This document shows positions 32,953 to 46,124 of a stretch of 64,000 bases of DNA, one piece after another. The position numbers and the translations under genes were made by a program. Source of the DNA: Ananas comosus (taxonomy: Eukaryota; Streptophyta; Magnoliopsida; Poales; Bromeliaceae). The notes beneath the pieces are model-generated. The model was not told the DNA's origin and searched no databases. It saw nothing but the letters and a program-made list of their open reading frames with translations. The stretch lies in assembly GCF_001540865.1 (NCBI RefSeq), contig NW_017893404.1:1-64000 (forward strand). The letters run 5' to 3'. Position 1 is the first letter of the stretch. Each line of letters opens with the position of its first letter.

Positions 32953-34105
32953 TGTTAAGTCTTGTGTGTTGGCAAGTTTCGTGAAGTGAGTCGGAATCTT
33001 GAAGGATCGGTGAGTATCGTCGAATATCAAAGAATCCAAGACTTCGAAGAAATCGGAAAATAACTCACGACGTCAATCACGATGCCCAGGTAAGTCTTTA
33101 ATTCATGTTATGGTGATTCATACTTAGTTGTAGGCATTAGAATCAGAAAATCAATGTTTACTTGATTAGAAAGTGCGTCGGAACTTTGCGAAACCTGAAA
33201 CGGTGAAAAATTCAGGAAATTGCAAAGTGTACCGGTACAGCATTGAAAGTGTACCAGTACAAAGTATGTTCCGGTACAACCAGCGACATGTCACCGGTTA
33301 CAGTGTTTCGCAGGTTTTTTGTTCCGTCATTGTGTAACCGGTAACAACTTGAAAGTGTACCGATACACAATGTAAAATCGTGATAAAACTTTCTAATCCG
33401 ACTCCAATTGATTCTAAAGTCTATAAATAAGCTATTGGGGTTCTCTAACACATCAAGCATCACGAAAATACATGTTTGAGAAATCCTGGAGGCTCGGAAT
33501 TCATCAAAAACCTATTTTCTTCATAATAGCCTCTTTTAGGTCAAATCGAGAGATTGTAATTTGATATCAATATGTCGATTTGATCTACGCTTTGCTTGGA
33601 GTTTTCTTCTCTGGTTTTCTACAATACTCTAAGCGAAGGATCACCATAATCATGATGCTCTTCATGAACGGCGTCGTGGATTCGGCGTGATCAAGGGATT
33701 CGAGGATTCGGATCGAAAGCTTCGTGGATTCGAAGTGGTAGAGCTTCGTGGATTCGGAGTAGAGGCGTTTCGTGGATTCGGGACATGGCGTTCGTGCATT
33801 CGAACTTGAGAGCGTGGACAACCCGGAGGATTGCGCGAGATTCATAAGAGGGTAAGAGAGGTCGAGTCCGTGGAGTCGGTAATCACCTTGTAATCTTTTC
33901 TCTTAGTGAATTATTTTTTCGCGTGTTGGTCCCGTTGGTTTTTCTCCAAGTTGGAGTTTTTCCACGTAAATCTCGGTGTGTTTTTTACTTTCTGCATTTA
34001 CTTTTATTACATCGAGATTTGTGGTTTTTGGCCGTTACACCTATTCACCCCTCTCTAGGTGTTGGATACAATCTAGATAGATCCTCGGGCACCCCCAAAA
34101 TTACA
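32953..34105 (+). mobile_element. 3' LTR of element A
   Basis: 1153 bp, TGTTAAGTCTTG...AATTACA, followed by the right TSD AGGCA. It holds the undamaged target site for element B near 33617-33636. Palindromes lie at 33228-33368, with TGTACCAGTACA and TGTACCGATACA as decayed copies. Confidence 0.92.
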
Positions 34106-34110
34106 AGGCA

Positions 34111-34179
34111 ATCCTCCGCTGTCTCCTTTGGGAGCCCCGCCGGCCGCCGTGGCCGCTGCCGCTCCTGAACCCCAGCCCT
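34111..34179 (+). mobile_element. Family D long LTR, fragment 2
   Basis: 69 bp of GC-rich LTR D sequence between two insertions. The last five bases, GCCCT, are the left TSD of the next solo LTR. Confidence 0.7.
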
Positions 34180-36576
34180 TGTAAGGAAGTGAATTCTCGA
34201 AATCCGAGGATTAGACTTCGCTTAGAATCGACTGATTGTCGAGTGTGTAGGCTTCGAAAAGTCCGAAGGTGATTAAAGTGCATAAAGCGCATGGAGGAAG
34301 GGCCCGCGAGAGCAGCAGTGCAAAAATCTGCACTGGAGTAGAATTGCTCTCAGGGACCAGTCCCTGGCAGGGAGGGACCGGTCCCATCAGGCTAGGCCGC
34401 GGGGATCCTTAAGGCGACCGGTCCCTGGTAGGGGAAGATCGGTCTCCGAACGTTAGCCCAGCGAGAATAGCCGAAATTTGGCTAAGTCCCGAAAATACAA
34501 CTCTCGGGAACCGGTCTCTCGCACAAGGACCGATCTCCCGGGGACCGGTCTCTCAGGCAGGGACAGGTTCCCGAATGCGAAATCCCCTGTGCCCGAATGG
34601 ATGGCTCTCGGGGACCGGTCTCCCCGAGCTGGGACCGGTCCCTCACTGCGAAATCAGCCCAATGAAGACTGTTTAATACATGGAAAGTTGAGGGGCCTAT
34701 TTGTAAAATGGCCTATATGAGAGGTGGGGGACCCCTCTCTTTCTCTCATTTGCTCTCTAACCCTCTCACACTCTTTCCCTCTCTCTTTCTAGAAAGAAAA
34801 GAAGGAGAAGAAGAAGGAGAGGAAGAAGAGGAAGGAAAAAAAGAAGAAGTAGAAGGAGAAGACCAAAAAGGAAAAGAAGATCATCTTCTTCCCTATCTTC
34901 TTCAAGCTAGAGCAAGCTTGGAGCTTGGTTTAGAGGTAAACCTCAAACCCATCACTGGTGGATTTCTTGAGATTGGGGTTTTATTGCCTAGAATGGTTCG
35001 AATGGAACCTAGAGTAGATAAATAGATGGTTCGGGCTCGCAATTGAAGCTCGCACCATGGATTTTCCCATCGTTACCAACCTAGGGCACGGATTCGGGAT
35101 TTTTGGAAATCTAGGGTTTTGATCTATTTTAATAGGTCGTAAACCTAATTGCTAGGTCACGAAGCGCGTTGGTGAAGACGGTTCGTCGATACGACGAGCG
35201 GGTGCGAAGATATCGCCGAATCAAGCGCTTAAGGGTTCGGATCGACCCGAGAAGTCGAGGCGTCGACCAAGGACTACGAAATTGAGTTTTCTACTAGCGC
35301 GGCATCACCAAGAGGTGGGTGGTGACCATCCCGACGCAATCGGACTCCCTTTTATGTCTTAGTATTTTGAGACCTTGCATCCTGTGTTCACATACATTGT
35401 AGGATAATTGTGCATTGCCTTTCCTTATGCTTTCCTAGCTCATATCATACTATGCATTAGTTATTGGATATAGGGGATTGATGAGGATTGGGTCGAGACT
35501 CGTAATCCTATAGTGCAGCGGTGAAAGAATGATGCAATAGTTGAAATAAAAGAACGAGTGGCATCTAGTTGTTAATTAAACAAATAACGAGTGGCATATG
35601 TGAGTCGTAGCGTATATGAAACCCATTGATTATGGTGATAGTAACCTTAGAGGACAGGATACCCTTGAGGTGGGAGAATTGGATCATACTCATTATCTGT
35701 TCCCGACTTGTGGTGGTCGCTCCACACAAGTAGTGCGCTCCGAAGTCAGTCACGAGGGATGGCCTATTTGGGGTCCCGAGGGATGGCCTATGTGGGGTCC
35801 CACAGACGGTCTCGGATTCGTAGTATCAAGATGGCTATGTGAGTAGTAGGCGGATCCTTGAATGAACCACGAGATTAATGAATAAGTAAAAAGCCTTACT
35901 TCTTGGACATATGAAGAGCTAGTTGATTATCTATCTCATTGTGCATGCATTTTTCATATACATGATTCGGGCACCGTAGCGTAGTTTTACTATCTATTTC
36001 CATAGCTTTCTATATCTATCTATCTGTTTATCTACTCGTGCCCACTTGGACCCAGTGGGGAGACCGGCGGAGTCGGCGGCCAAATCCACTGGAAACTATG
36101 GAAGATAGTTCTCACCCTACTCTTTTCAGGTTCGAGCTCGGGTGTCCCCGGCAAGCGCGAGGATCGTGGTAAGGGCTTAGCACCTTAGTTGCATTAGCTA
36201 TCCACGCATTTTACACTAGTTCTACCCTGTATTTATGTTTGAGAGTAGATGTTGTATAGGATGAGGTTTGAGAGTGCTTGTACTTATGTTTTGGAAGAAT
36301 GTAAAAGATGGAATTAAATGTATTAAGTTGAATGAATGTAATAGATAGAACTTTCTCTCTTTATTTATTTGTATGTCTTATACATGTATCTTGCTCTTAT
36401 TTTGGTTGGCACTGGTGGTGCTCCTCGTGATCGTGTATTCATGAATTGATTCCTGGGTAAATTCTTATACATGATCAGTTGGTTAGCCTTGGGCGGACAG
36501 GGGAGGTCCTGTCCGTTCGGCGTCTATTCGACGCGCCCGGACCAGACCAAATTGGTAGCGGTCTCGGGGCGTGACA
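34180..36576 (+). mobile_element. Family B' solo LTR
   Basis: TGTAAGGAAGTGAATTCTCG...GGGGCGTGACA, 2397 bp, TSD GCCCT at 34175-34179 and 36577-36581. It is a relative of the element B LTRs. The palindrome array at 34352-34655 mixes GGGACCGGTCCC with GGGACCGGTCTC forms. The stem-loop is at 35707-35730, and the CCACTGG...TAGTTCTCACCC...TTTTCAG block is at 36089-36130. No internal region is present. Confidence 0.93.
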
Positions 36577-36581
36577 GCCCT

Positions 36582-38013
36582 AGCCCGTGCGGGCTTGGCT
36601 CACTCCGCCGACGCCACCGCCGCTCCTCACCACCGGTCGAGGTGAGCACGGTGTTCCTCTCCTCCCCCACACCTACCTCTGGCCCGCGCGCACTTCGCCG
36701 TGCCGCCGGAAGCCAGCCTGAGCAAGCTTGCTCCGGCCAAGCCCGAAATAGGGCATTTCTTGGGTGTCTTGCTGTTCCGAGCAACCTGAGGCCTCCCAAT
36801 CTCTGTGGAAGGGAGCACAATGATCGTGACTCATTGCTGATCATCGTGCTCACCTCAATTTCTGTCTGGAAGGCTTCGTTTCGCTGTTTCGGCGGTGTCG
36901 CTCCTTTGGGGCCTTATTTTCAGCTTTACTCTTGGGCCCGGTGTGCTCCGCGACTGTTTTGTCGCCTCGAACAGGGAGCATAGGCTTCGCTGTGTGGGTA
37001 CCTTGCTGTTGGTGCCTTGGTTGGTCTCGAAATCACACGATAGCGATGGTATAGCCTTTTTAGTGCTTAATTTCATGTGTTTAGGTGATTTATGCGTTGT
37101 TGAGGGCTTCCTTGCAATTGTTGCAGCATGGGCTGCCTTGGGCAGTGTGAGACCACCTCGCGTCACCCTTTGGACTGAATGTCCAAGTCCCCGATGCTCT
37201 CGCGATTTTCGAGTCACGTTTCGGAGCGTTTTCCAACGAAATTGTCGGCGGAACGTGTTTTCAATGTGGGATTCACTTGGTGGGGTTGTGGATGCCCTAG
37301 TTGTGTCGCTGAGCCTTGTCGGCTAGTTACCATCGTCATATCATGAGTTCGAAGATGACGGGTGAGCGACGGTGGATTCCGGTGTCAAAATTGACACTTC
37401 TGGGAACCCGAATCCGAACAATTATCCGGCGATAATTGTTTGGTTGTGTAGGCTTGTGTTTGCTGCCAAGATATCCAAATCGGTGTGTTTTGTGGCAGCA
37501 GGTGACTCGTGGCACGAGTCGGTGAGTTTCGGGACACCTAGTGGGTTCCGACGGAGTCCCGATGTGATTTTCGGGACTTCCGGCGAGTTATGGTGATCGT
37601 TTTGGGAAACCAATTTTAGGGACTTGTGTGGGGTTCGTGAGTCGTGTACTTTTGGTTTGTGGGTTGGATACTGACCTGGTGAACCTTCGTAGGTCCGGTT
37701 GACGTTCGTGTACAGTTTGGAGACAGGCGCGACATTAGTACAGGTGGGTGCTTCTTGCTAGTAGTCGGTGAGATCGTTTCACCTTCTTCTGTTCTTCTAT
37801 TTCAGCATTGTAGTCTCTACATGTCAGTCGCTTTGTTATTATTCGTTTATCTATACCTTATTGATTGCATGTGGATTATTGTTGATAGACATGTAGAGGA
37901 GGCTTACATATATATTGTATTTCTGTGGACCTTGGGTCTAGGCAACACATCGACTCCTTTGTCGTTTGTTTCTATCTGGTTGATCGTGGTTCGGCGTTGT
38001 ACGCTCTTGTATC
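36582..38013 (+). mobile_element. Family D long LTR, fragment 3
   Basis: Matches about 47780-48860 of the complete LTR D (shared GAGGTGAGCAC, ATGAGTTCGAAGATGACGG/ATGAGTTCAGAAATGACGG, GAGCGACGGTGG, ACTTCCGGCGAGTTA and AGGTCCGGTTGACGTTC/AGGTCCAGTTGACGTTC). ORFs in it are not conserved between copies. The last five bases, GTATC, are the left TSD of the next insertion. Confidence 0.82.
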
Positions 38014-39201
38014 TGTTACAGATTTTAAGTTGACATATTTTGTGAAATAAGTCGGAGTCTTGAAGATTTAAAGATAAAAAGATGAAGATTGACAACTCGA
38101 AGAATCAAAACATGAATCTACAATGCTCGGTAAGTTTAAATATTGTTGATGATGATTTATAAGCATGTAAAGATGTTTGGAAGACTTAGATGGTTTTCAA
38201 ATGTATAAAACTGGACAAATACTGAGCCTTTCGAGGTTCAGGGTCCGGAACTTAAGCGAGGGTCCGGACCCCGTAGGTCATCTCTGCGTGTACGCAGCGA
38301 CAGGGTCCGGACCCTGTAGATTGGATTTTTTTAACACGCAGCGAGGGTCCGGACCCTCGGGTTAAGGTCCGGACCCCGTACGTTGTATTTGGCAATACAC
38401 AGAGAGGGTCCGGACCCTGGCTTCACAGTCCGGACCATCAAGGTTCGGACCCTGCGGGAGGTCCGGACCCTGAGACCGTCTTTCGTTTTTAAAAGATAAG
38501 TTTTCAAATCCTACTTCATCTCTAAGTCTTCTAAATTTATAAATAAGATGTGGGGCTGTCTCTAAAATATGGTTAAGCCTAGATTATTTATTAAAAACCC
38601 TAGAAGCTTGTAGGTAGTTGTTTTCCTCATCTTTTACAACAAGCTTCTCTCAAATTGATTCTTGGTGCCCTAATTCTTAATGTTCTTCTAGAATCAATTT
38701 GAGAATTGCTTAGAGATTATTCCCACAGATTTTTAATGAGGTTCTAAGCAATAAATCATCACCGATCGTATTGTTCTTGCTCCGAATAGAGTGTGCTCGT
38801 GGATTCGAGTGGGCGTCGAGGATTCGGCGCGATCAAGGCTTCGTGGATTCGAAGTGTGGACGTCTTGTGGATTCGGGAAGTGGCATTCATGGAGTCGAAC
38901 GTAGGGCGTGGACAACCCGTTGGTGTGCGCGAGATCCAGAGAAGATAAAAGAGAGGTTTGAGTCTGTGGATTCGGTAAATCACCTTGTAATCTTTTGTTT
39001 CATAGCAGATTGTTATCGCGTGTTGGTCCTGTGGGTTTTTCTCCAAAGTGGAGGTTCCCACATAAATCTCGGTGTGATTTTTATTTTTCGCATATACTTT
39101 TATCGCATTGAGATTTGTGGTTTTTGGCCGTTACACCTATTCACCCCCCTCTAGGTGTTTGATACAATCTAGATAGATCCTAGGGCTCCTCGTAACTTAC
39201 A
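38014..39201 (+). mobile_element. Family A' solo copia LTR
   Basis: 1188 bp, TGTTACAG...AACTTACA, TSD GTATC at 38009-38013 and 39202-39206. The 3' half is clearly homologous to the element A LTR (GTAATCTTTT, GCGTGTTGGTCCTGT, TTTTTGGCCGTTACACCTATTCACC and CAATCTAGATAGATCC, each with small differences). It carries a different palindrome, GGGTCCGGACCC (38241-38472), in place of TGTACCGGTACA. Confidence 0.92.
38241..38472. repeat. GGGTCCGGACCC palindrome array in solo LTR A'
   Basis: About nine copies or near-copies in 230 bp, several with the full 12-bp dyad GGGTCCGGACCC and spacers of about 5-30 bp. Confidence 0.9.
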
Positions 39202-39206
39202 GTATC

Positions 39207-40397
39207 TGGCTTCGGCCAAGGCATCGGCTTCAGCCGGCTTTCGCATTGAGCATATCAGCATGACTTAGTCACAGTACTTGGGTGTATTCATGACACCAGG
39301 TCGGTTTGGCCACCGACCGGAGGTGTACATATCCGGATGGGTTGTCCAGTGGGCGGATGAATCAGGTCGGTGCTACTTTGTGACAGGCAGCGCTTGAGGT
39401 CTGCGGACCAATATAGCAGGCACCAGATTAGGTACAGTTTTGGTTTGATTATCTTGAGGCATGCTCAGCATTGTACTCCTTACAGTAGCAGTTTTATTAC
39501 TTATTTCTTATCATATCTGTTATAGCTACTGTAGTTCTTTTTCGTATCACAGCATCTATACTTTGTTTACCTTACCTCCTTTGGTTTCCGGTGATTACGA
39601 CTTGCCTTTGTGACTCTGTCGTACCCACTGGGAAACCTTGATTGTAGTTTCTCACCCCCCATTTTCCCAGGTGGTTCGGGCGAGTTGGCTCTTGGGACCG
39701 ACAGGAGGACGTCCTAGCTAGCCTGCAGTAGCGACCATCACCCGTGTTACTTTTATTTCTGCATTTAGTAGTTTAATAATTAAATGGTTCAGTTAGATGA
39801 TCACTATGAATGTTTGAATGTTCGACAACTGGTTTGAATTGATGATTTCATATGGTGCTGGCAATTGGAGTTTTATAAATAATGGGTTCTTGGAATTATG
39901 TATTTATGCATCGTGGTTTTCTACCCCTCGAGGTAGTCAGTTTTCAAAATAGAGTTTCCGAGTGGAAAATAGTTTTAAAAAGATTTTCAAATGGTTTTTA
40001 TGGAAGATTAATTAGAGTTTAAAAATCAAAGCTTCCGGGTGGGGAGCACTTTTAAATAGAATGCTTGTTGTACTGTGCATTGCATCATCCAGTGCCTAAG
40101 AAGTGTTTAGAGGCATGCATCATCTCTAAGAATCGCTAGCTGTATGGAAATGCAAGGCATAAATTGATTGTGGATTGGTAAATATAGGTTGTTGTTGTGA
40201 TCCTGATGTTGTTGTTGGTACGCCATGCAAATATAAAGGAGACTTTGTCCGAGTAGACAGAGAAACTTTGCATTTGTGGTGGGTCTGTACGTCACGTGGG
40301 CTAGGTTAAAAAAAAAATTGCACATTTTTCGCAACTCTGATTTCAAAGGTTGTATGAATTTTAAAAAGGCTTTTAAAATCGGCCCTGGGGCGTGACA
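39207..40397 (+). mobile_element. Family D long LTR, fragment 4 (3' end)
   Basis: Ends GGGGCGTGACA at 40397. Contains the CCCACTGGGAA...TAGTTTCTCACCCCC...TTTCCCAG block at 39626-39671. Compared with the complete LTR D it lacks most of the GACC...GGTC tandem region. Confidence 0.78.
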
Positions 40398-40735
40398 GAT
40401 TAAGATAGTATCAGAGCATGAAACAACTACAACTGCATTTACAAGTTTTCTAACTGAACCATTGGTTAGGTCGACCATAGGATGACCATAAGATCGTAGG
40501 CACGTGCGAGCGCGGGGTTTCGAGATTTAATCTCAAGGAATATCGAGCTAGGAGGCTCGAAGGTTGATTTGTGTTTATTATCTCGTGTTTCTTGTGCTGC
40601 AGGATATAGCATGTACTTGTTTTGGTGTTAGGAGTGGAGGCAGTGAGATGTCGACAGGCTATTTTTGCTACTGTGATCGCCTCACCTCCAGCACGGGATA
40701 TAGAAGCCTCTACGGGTCAATCCGTAGGCATACAG
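40398..40735 (+). mobile_element. PBS, leader and first gag codons of the family D element, truncated
   Basis: TAGTATCAGAGC at 40407-40418 is a one-mismatch initiator-Met PBS, showing that the preceding LTR D is a 5' LTR. A short gag-like stretch (AIFATVIASPPARDIEASTG in one frame, about 40656-40715) is all that remains before the next insertion. The rest of element D is not seen in this window. Confidence 0.6.
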
Positions 40736-41225
40736 TATAATATACCGAAACTTCGGTAGGTTATACCGAACTTTAGCCAAATTGACTAAAGTGCAAAGTC
40801 GGTCGCTTCGAAACGCTTCGGAAAGTCTGAAATGCGTTGGAATGGCACTTAAGGGTGTTAGAGGACCTTGGTGAGCAGCTGGGAGGAATTCTGCATTTTC
40901 TGCAGAAAATATGCCCATGGGGTCCAGACCCTCTGTGCAAGGTGCGGACCTCGTAGCCCGAAATTGCCCAGTGCGGGCTGTGTGCAGTTTGTGTTGTTTG
41001 GGGTGTTTTGTGCAAATGTGACGTGAGTGGAGTGCATATAAGGGGTTGTAGTTCATTTCCTCTCATTTCCCTCACCTTTGCAACCCAAAGCATACTCTCT
41101 CTCTCTCTAAGATATCTCTCTCTCTCTCTCCTATGGTGGAATTAAGAGGGGGATTTGGTGGAGAAGAAGGCAAGGAGGTGAAGCAACTTCTTCTTCTTTC
41201 TTGGCTCAAGAAAAGGGAGCTTGTA
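40736..41225 (+). mobile_element. Diverged family B'' LTR, part 1
   Basis: Starts TATAATATACCGAAACTTCGG, with TG decayed to TA, and follows the family B order: CTTCGGAAAGTCTGAA, palindrome remnants GGGTCCAGACCC and GTGCGGACCTCG (40918-40955), then (CT)n tracts and AGAAGGCAAGGAGG. It is split by the CACTA element at 41226; GTA at 41223-41225 is the left TSD. Confidence 0.7.
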
Positions 41226-41454
41226 CACTACAAGAGAATTAGGTTTTAGCGACACATTTTTGGGACACTTTGTGTAAGTGTTCCATTTATGTATAATTTT
41301 TATTTTAAAAAATAAATCTAGTAGCCCAAAGAGAAAGCCCAATTACCCAAAACAAAAGTTATAATATTCAAAAACTCCTAAATTATTAAAAAAACTTAGC
41401 AAGGCCCAAGTAGAAAGCCCAACTACAAAAAAAAAGAAAAAAAAAATCTGGTCT

Positions 41455-41775
41455 CCCAACGAAAGTTATCACACCCCCTCATTCCCCTCGCTCTCATCCT
41501 CCTCCTCCACATCCGAACAAATCGTCTTTTCCTAGGTCGTATCCTCTTCTCCCCTCGCTCAAACCCCCTCGCTCTCCTCCTCCTCCTGCGTCGCCTCAAC
41601 CGATGAGCTAGGGTTCCGGCGGCCAGAGTTCGGCCGCGAGGATCTCGCGGGGACCGTCGCCGGAGGAGTAAGCTCCAAACGTCGAGGCGATGACGGTGGT
41701 GGGGAAGCAGGAGTCCGGCGACTTGGTTGTGCTCGCGGCGGCGTCGAAGGCGTGGAAGGGGTAGACAGAGAGAAG
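41455..41775 (+). other. Gene-like GC/CT-rich leader inside CACTA 1
   Basis: A CT/CCTC-rich stretch resembling a plant 5' UTR, then GCTAGGGTTCCGGCGG, a short ORF of 24 codons starting ATGACGGTGGTG (41690-41764), and a good splice donor-like GAAGGTGAGCTTG at 41773. It may be a captured first exon or the element's own promoter and leader. No long ORF follows. Confidence 0.45.
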
Positions 41776-44700
41776 GTGAGCTTGATCGATCGATTATCCC
41801 ATATATTAATCTCTTGTCAGAATCACTTGTTCATGAGGATTTAGAGTGTAATCTCTTGTCGGAATCTCTTGGCATATATATATGGTAAAAGTTTTCTCTA
41901 CGATCTCATCGATTATTCCATATTTTAATGCAACCATGTGAAATTTATCGCATTAGATACAATCAGACTATTGCAGGTTGGATTCAGTTGATGCATGTCA
42001 TAATATTGTAGACCATTTTACTGTTTGTGGATTCTGCTATGGAGAACTTTTTAGTTTTTCTATGATTTAGTGATGCTGACTTAGTTATAAATATTTGATC
42101 AGATCAATAGATGGTTTCTTAGTATCATTAAGAAAACTGTAACATAGACTAGTGAGATTTTGCTTATGATCACCATCACTCACGAATGTTTGATGTTGAC
42201 AACAACAATGTCGCAATTTGCAATTGCTGTTATTCTAATATATTAAAAACTATCGTAGGCCTTTCTCTTATAAAATTTTCTTTTGTCCTGTTAGATTCTC
42301 ATATTTGAGATGTGCTGATCTTGGACAAATAATCAATTGGACATTTGAATGTTTTAGAATATTCTTATCTTCGAATTCTATTCAATCTGATCTAAAAAAG
42401 GCTTGGGCACTACACATGCTAAAAAAATTGTGCTTATTCCTCAATGGAGTTTTGGAGTTGGCGAATTGATCAATTTCGATAAAATTATACACCATGATGA
42501 GGTTGATTTGAATGTGTACCAGAAATAGTAAGCATTTTCAAATTCTACCAATCTTATAGAATATAAAATTGAGTACTTTTAATCCAGCCATAGCTTTACA
42601 TTGTTCAGGGTAAATTATACACCATGATGAGTTGGCGAATTAACTAATTCACCTTATGATCAAATCCAATATCCTCTGATTATCATTCACTCTGAACTAA
42701 ACTCTACTGCACCATTCCTCCATGACACTTCTTAATTTCAGGAACTAAATGTAACACTCCACCTAACTACTTACTAATACAAACTTCCTCTGCATTAACT
42801 TCGGAAAGATGCATGCTTACATCCTTAACCTCTCATGCTCCAGTATGAAGGGCCTCCATCCGGAAGGATCCGGTGCATCGAACATATCGTATTCTTGAAA
42901 CGGACGGCTCTGATGAGTAGGTCCAGATGCAGCAGTGTATGGCTTCATGATTGAATTCTGATGAGTAGTTGCAATCAATGGTTGGTTGTGGAGGGGATGG
43001 AGTAGCTCTTTAGCCATTAATTACTCCCACAAATTGAGTTTATTGTAGGAGGCCTCAGATATGTTATCTTCACCTGCAGTGCCAACTGTTGCATAGCTTT
43101 TCAATGCCAATGTTTGCTACTATTCTGCGCACAGGGCATTTATTAGGAGGATATGTACATTGTGGGGGGGTATTCAATTATTTTTGTCCTGATAATGCCA
43201 AGGCATATGTGGTTCTTTAGCTCATTCAAGGTGTGTACAGGTTTTTGAGTGGGTCAAGTTAGATGTTGATTATAAACCTTGCATCAGGTTACTGCTTTCG
43301 AGCTTGATGTGCAGCATATAACTAAATAACATGTTTTAATAAGATCTCTTTACAATCATGGCATACGATTTGAAGAAGGCAATCAGGTAACAGTTGCGAA
43401 GATATCGAGTTCTTCGATATCATGAGAGGAATGAAAATGAACTGAGTGAGCAATATTTGTTATCTTTAATAATAATCTAGTGACTCTAGTCCACTATGCT
43501 GAACAACATAATTCTGAGTGACCTATTCATTCTATGGTCATTATTGCAGGATTTAGTGAAGATCCTTCGGATCCGTTGGTTGTCAGAACAAAGAATCTGG
43601 TGATATTTTCATGTGTTTTCAGAGGAGTTCAATGTTTTGTAACTGTGAAGTCCTCATAATTCTGATTCTCAGCATAGAAGATCTTCAAGGTGATTTATTA
43701 TAAATATCTTTGATTGTTTATTGAGGTGGTGTGATTCTCCTTTTGAGAATTTTTTTAGTGTCATGTGTTGCTTCTGTGTGTTTCAATCATTTGGAAGTGT
43801 TTATTTACATTAAAAATTGGATTTTGATAATTGTCAGAGGCGGGTACGTGGGGTTTAAGCTTGGATCATCATCTTCTTTAGTCTATTTCTAGAATTTTGT
43901 TGTTTCCATTGCCATTAACTGAGTTTTCTCTAATTTTGTTGTATTACCTCTACCTCCATATTATGTTCCTTACATGGATATTATGTGATTGAATTTTTTT
44001 TTTTCTTTTTGAGAATCAAATAGCATAACACTGAGAAAAAGAGGAAGGCGATGATTGTAGCTTTAGAGAATGATTGGTATAATTATTGATCTGTTTTAGG
44101 AAGCTTGTTTCTTAATATTGCGAATAAGAAGCAGCTCAGAAGAAACCTTGCTCATATTTGCACGGCATGGCATATAAAAATTTCGTATGGATAGTTTAAT
44201 TTTACGTAAAGTAGTGTATCATGGTATGTTGCTAATTTTCATCAACGTCTTAAAGTGCATAGACCATGGATTTCACGTCTCACCTCGTTGGACTTTTGTT
44301 TATTTGATAAATGGTATTATAGTTGTTTTCTCATTAGGATTGTTTGATTCACCCGGCTTGTACCTAAGTTTACTCTTGATCCTTCGATTAATGATGAGTT
44401 TGTTTAGAGTATTAATCTTCTGTAATTCTTTTCTCTCACCAGGTTTCTGTCGAGCTAAACCATAAGATAATTATGGCTATTGAGAGAAAGAAAGCTGTGC
44501 TATATATTGGAAAAGTTCTGAGATTTTCCATCAGATTAAGCTACTGATCCGTTTGCGATCATCCCATTTCTTTCAGTATAGGCTTTTTGCTATTTTTATT
44601 GTACAGATCTTTTCCTTCTTTATTCTATTTTATGCTTTCTTCTTCTCCCGTAATTGTATGCACTCTTCTTCTCGGAGTCCTTTTAAGTAGTGCTTTTAAT

Positions 44701-45996
44701 TTATTATGATGTATTGTTCTTGAATTTGTGTATCTTTTCTTTCCTCTATTATCTATTGTTGATGATGTGCATAAAGGTGTGGATGTGTATTTCTGTACAA
44801 ATGAATGCTAGAGATACTAATTCATAGCTCCTAAAGATGTTGACAGAGCCATTGATTTTACGGCCTAATTATTAGGATGAAGCATTAGATAGATGAATTG
44901 TTTTTGCATTCATTATTCAATGGGTAAATTGCAATTTCTCCTAAGAATTTGGTTCCTGAAGATACTTTAATAAGCTTGTGTATAAGACTCTTTTTGTTAC
45001 ACTTTTGTTATTGCAGCTTGTGAGTCCCGGTGCATGGTTATGCGACCTACCTCTAGAAAGATATGAAGTCCGCGAAAAGAAGATTTCTAAAAAGGTTGGT
45101 TAGTTTGTGACTTTTTCTTCACTTTGGTTTTTTTCTCTCTAGTTCTTCTAAGCATTTTCAAATGAACTTTCCAATTTTCTGAACTTTCTACTGTTCTTCT
45201 GGTTCTTGAATTGGAAAAATGTATAGAGGTTTCAAAGGGACATAATAAATTAAAAAAAGTTCATTAAAAAGTGCTTGCAACTTCATATATAGCAGGATGA
45301 CTATGCTAAAGCTATGTTTGTGGGCTCTCGTCTGTTCTAATTTTGCTTCATGCATTCAGAAACTAATTTTACTATTTCAGTCATATATTTTACCTTCACC
45401 TAAGTATTCTGCAAATCTTCATGTAGTAGATCACACAATGATAATGATTTCATATAGAATTAATACTTTGAAAAGCATGTGCTTTTGTGAATAATGCAGT
45501 CATAATCCTAGTTCTTGATTGCATAGGAGCAAGACTGTACAAGTCAATAGTCTTTAAAGAAGATATCTATATGCAAGTTTAATTTTCTGATAACTGAATA
45601 ACTAGTATAAGTTTACACTACGAGTCATGCATTATTAACTATATATATTTTGCTTTTTTTATACTTCAATCTTTGACAGATGCTTCAAATGGCATGTGCC
45701 CAAATATTGTAACTTGATTAATGAATGAACTTAATTAGTTATTCATATCTAGTTTCTTGATCTATTTGTGATGACATTAGACATATTTAATGGACACATG
45801 AGAACATCAAGGTTATCGTAAATAAATATGTAAAACAGTAAAAGCCTAATCAATTAGCAAACAATCTAAACTGCTTTTGAATTCAAAACACGAAAACTGC
45901 AATTGTTGAAGAACATATGAATAGAGTATTCTTCCTCTCATTCTGTTAGCTTTGCTGTTAATAGGTACTCTACTAAGGATGTACATATAATACTCA

Positions 45997-46047
<51 letters not shown>

Positions 46048-46119
46048 CACTCAAATACACACGTAATTAATCACTCTCTTCACGCTAACAGTAATGCTAA
46101 TAGATGAAGGTTTAAACTT
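41776..46119. other. Interior of CACTA 1 without recognisable genes
   Basis: Over 4 kb of AT-rich DNA with intron-like composition (T-rich tracts, TTGCAG acceptor-like sites near 43550 and 45012) but no ORF longer than about 90 codons and no known domain. Confidence 0.5.
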
Positions 46120-46124
46120 GCTAT

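Larger units (their letters stand above)
13537..34105 (+). mobile_element. Family A: Sirevirus-like Ty1/copia element containing a nested chromovirus
   Basis: TSD AGGCA is present at 13532-13536 and 34106-34110. The 5' LTR is 13537-14214 plus 26934-27408, split by element B. The 3' LTR is 32953-34105. Both LTRs total exactly 1153 bp once the insertion is taken out. The internal region (27409-32952) has a PBS, a damaged gag with zinc knuckles, a second ORF, and several AAAGGGGGAGA polypurine tracts, but no protease, integrase or reverse transcriptase that I can see. Repeated polypurine motifs and CCGG palindromes in the LTR are reported Sirevirus traits. Without the nested DNA the element would be about 7.8 kb and non-autonomous. 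Confidence 0.85.
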
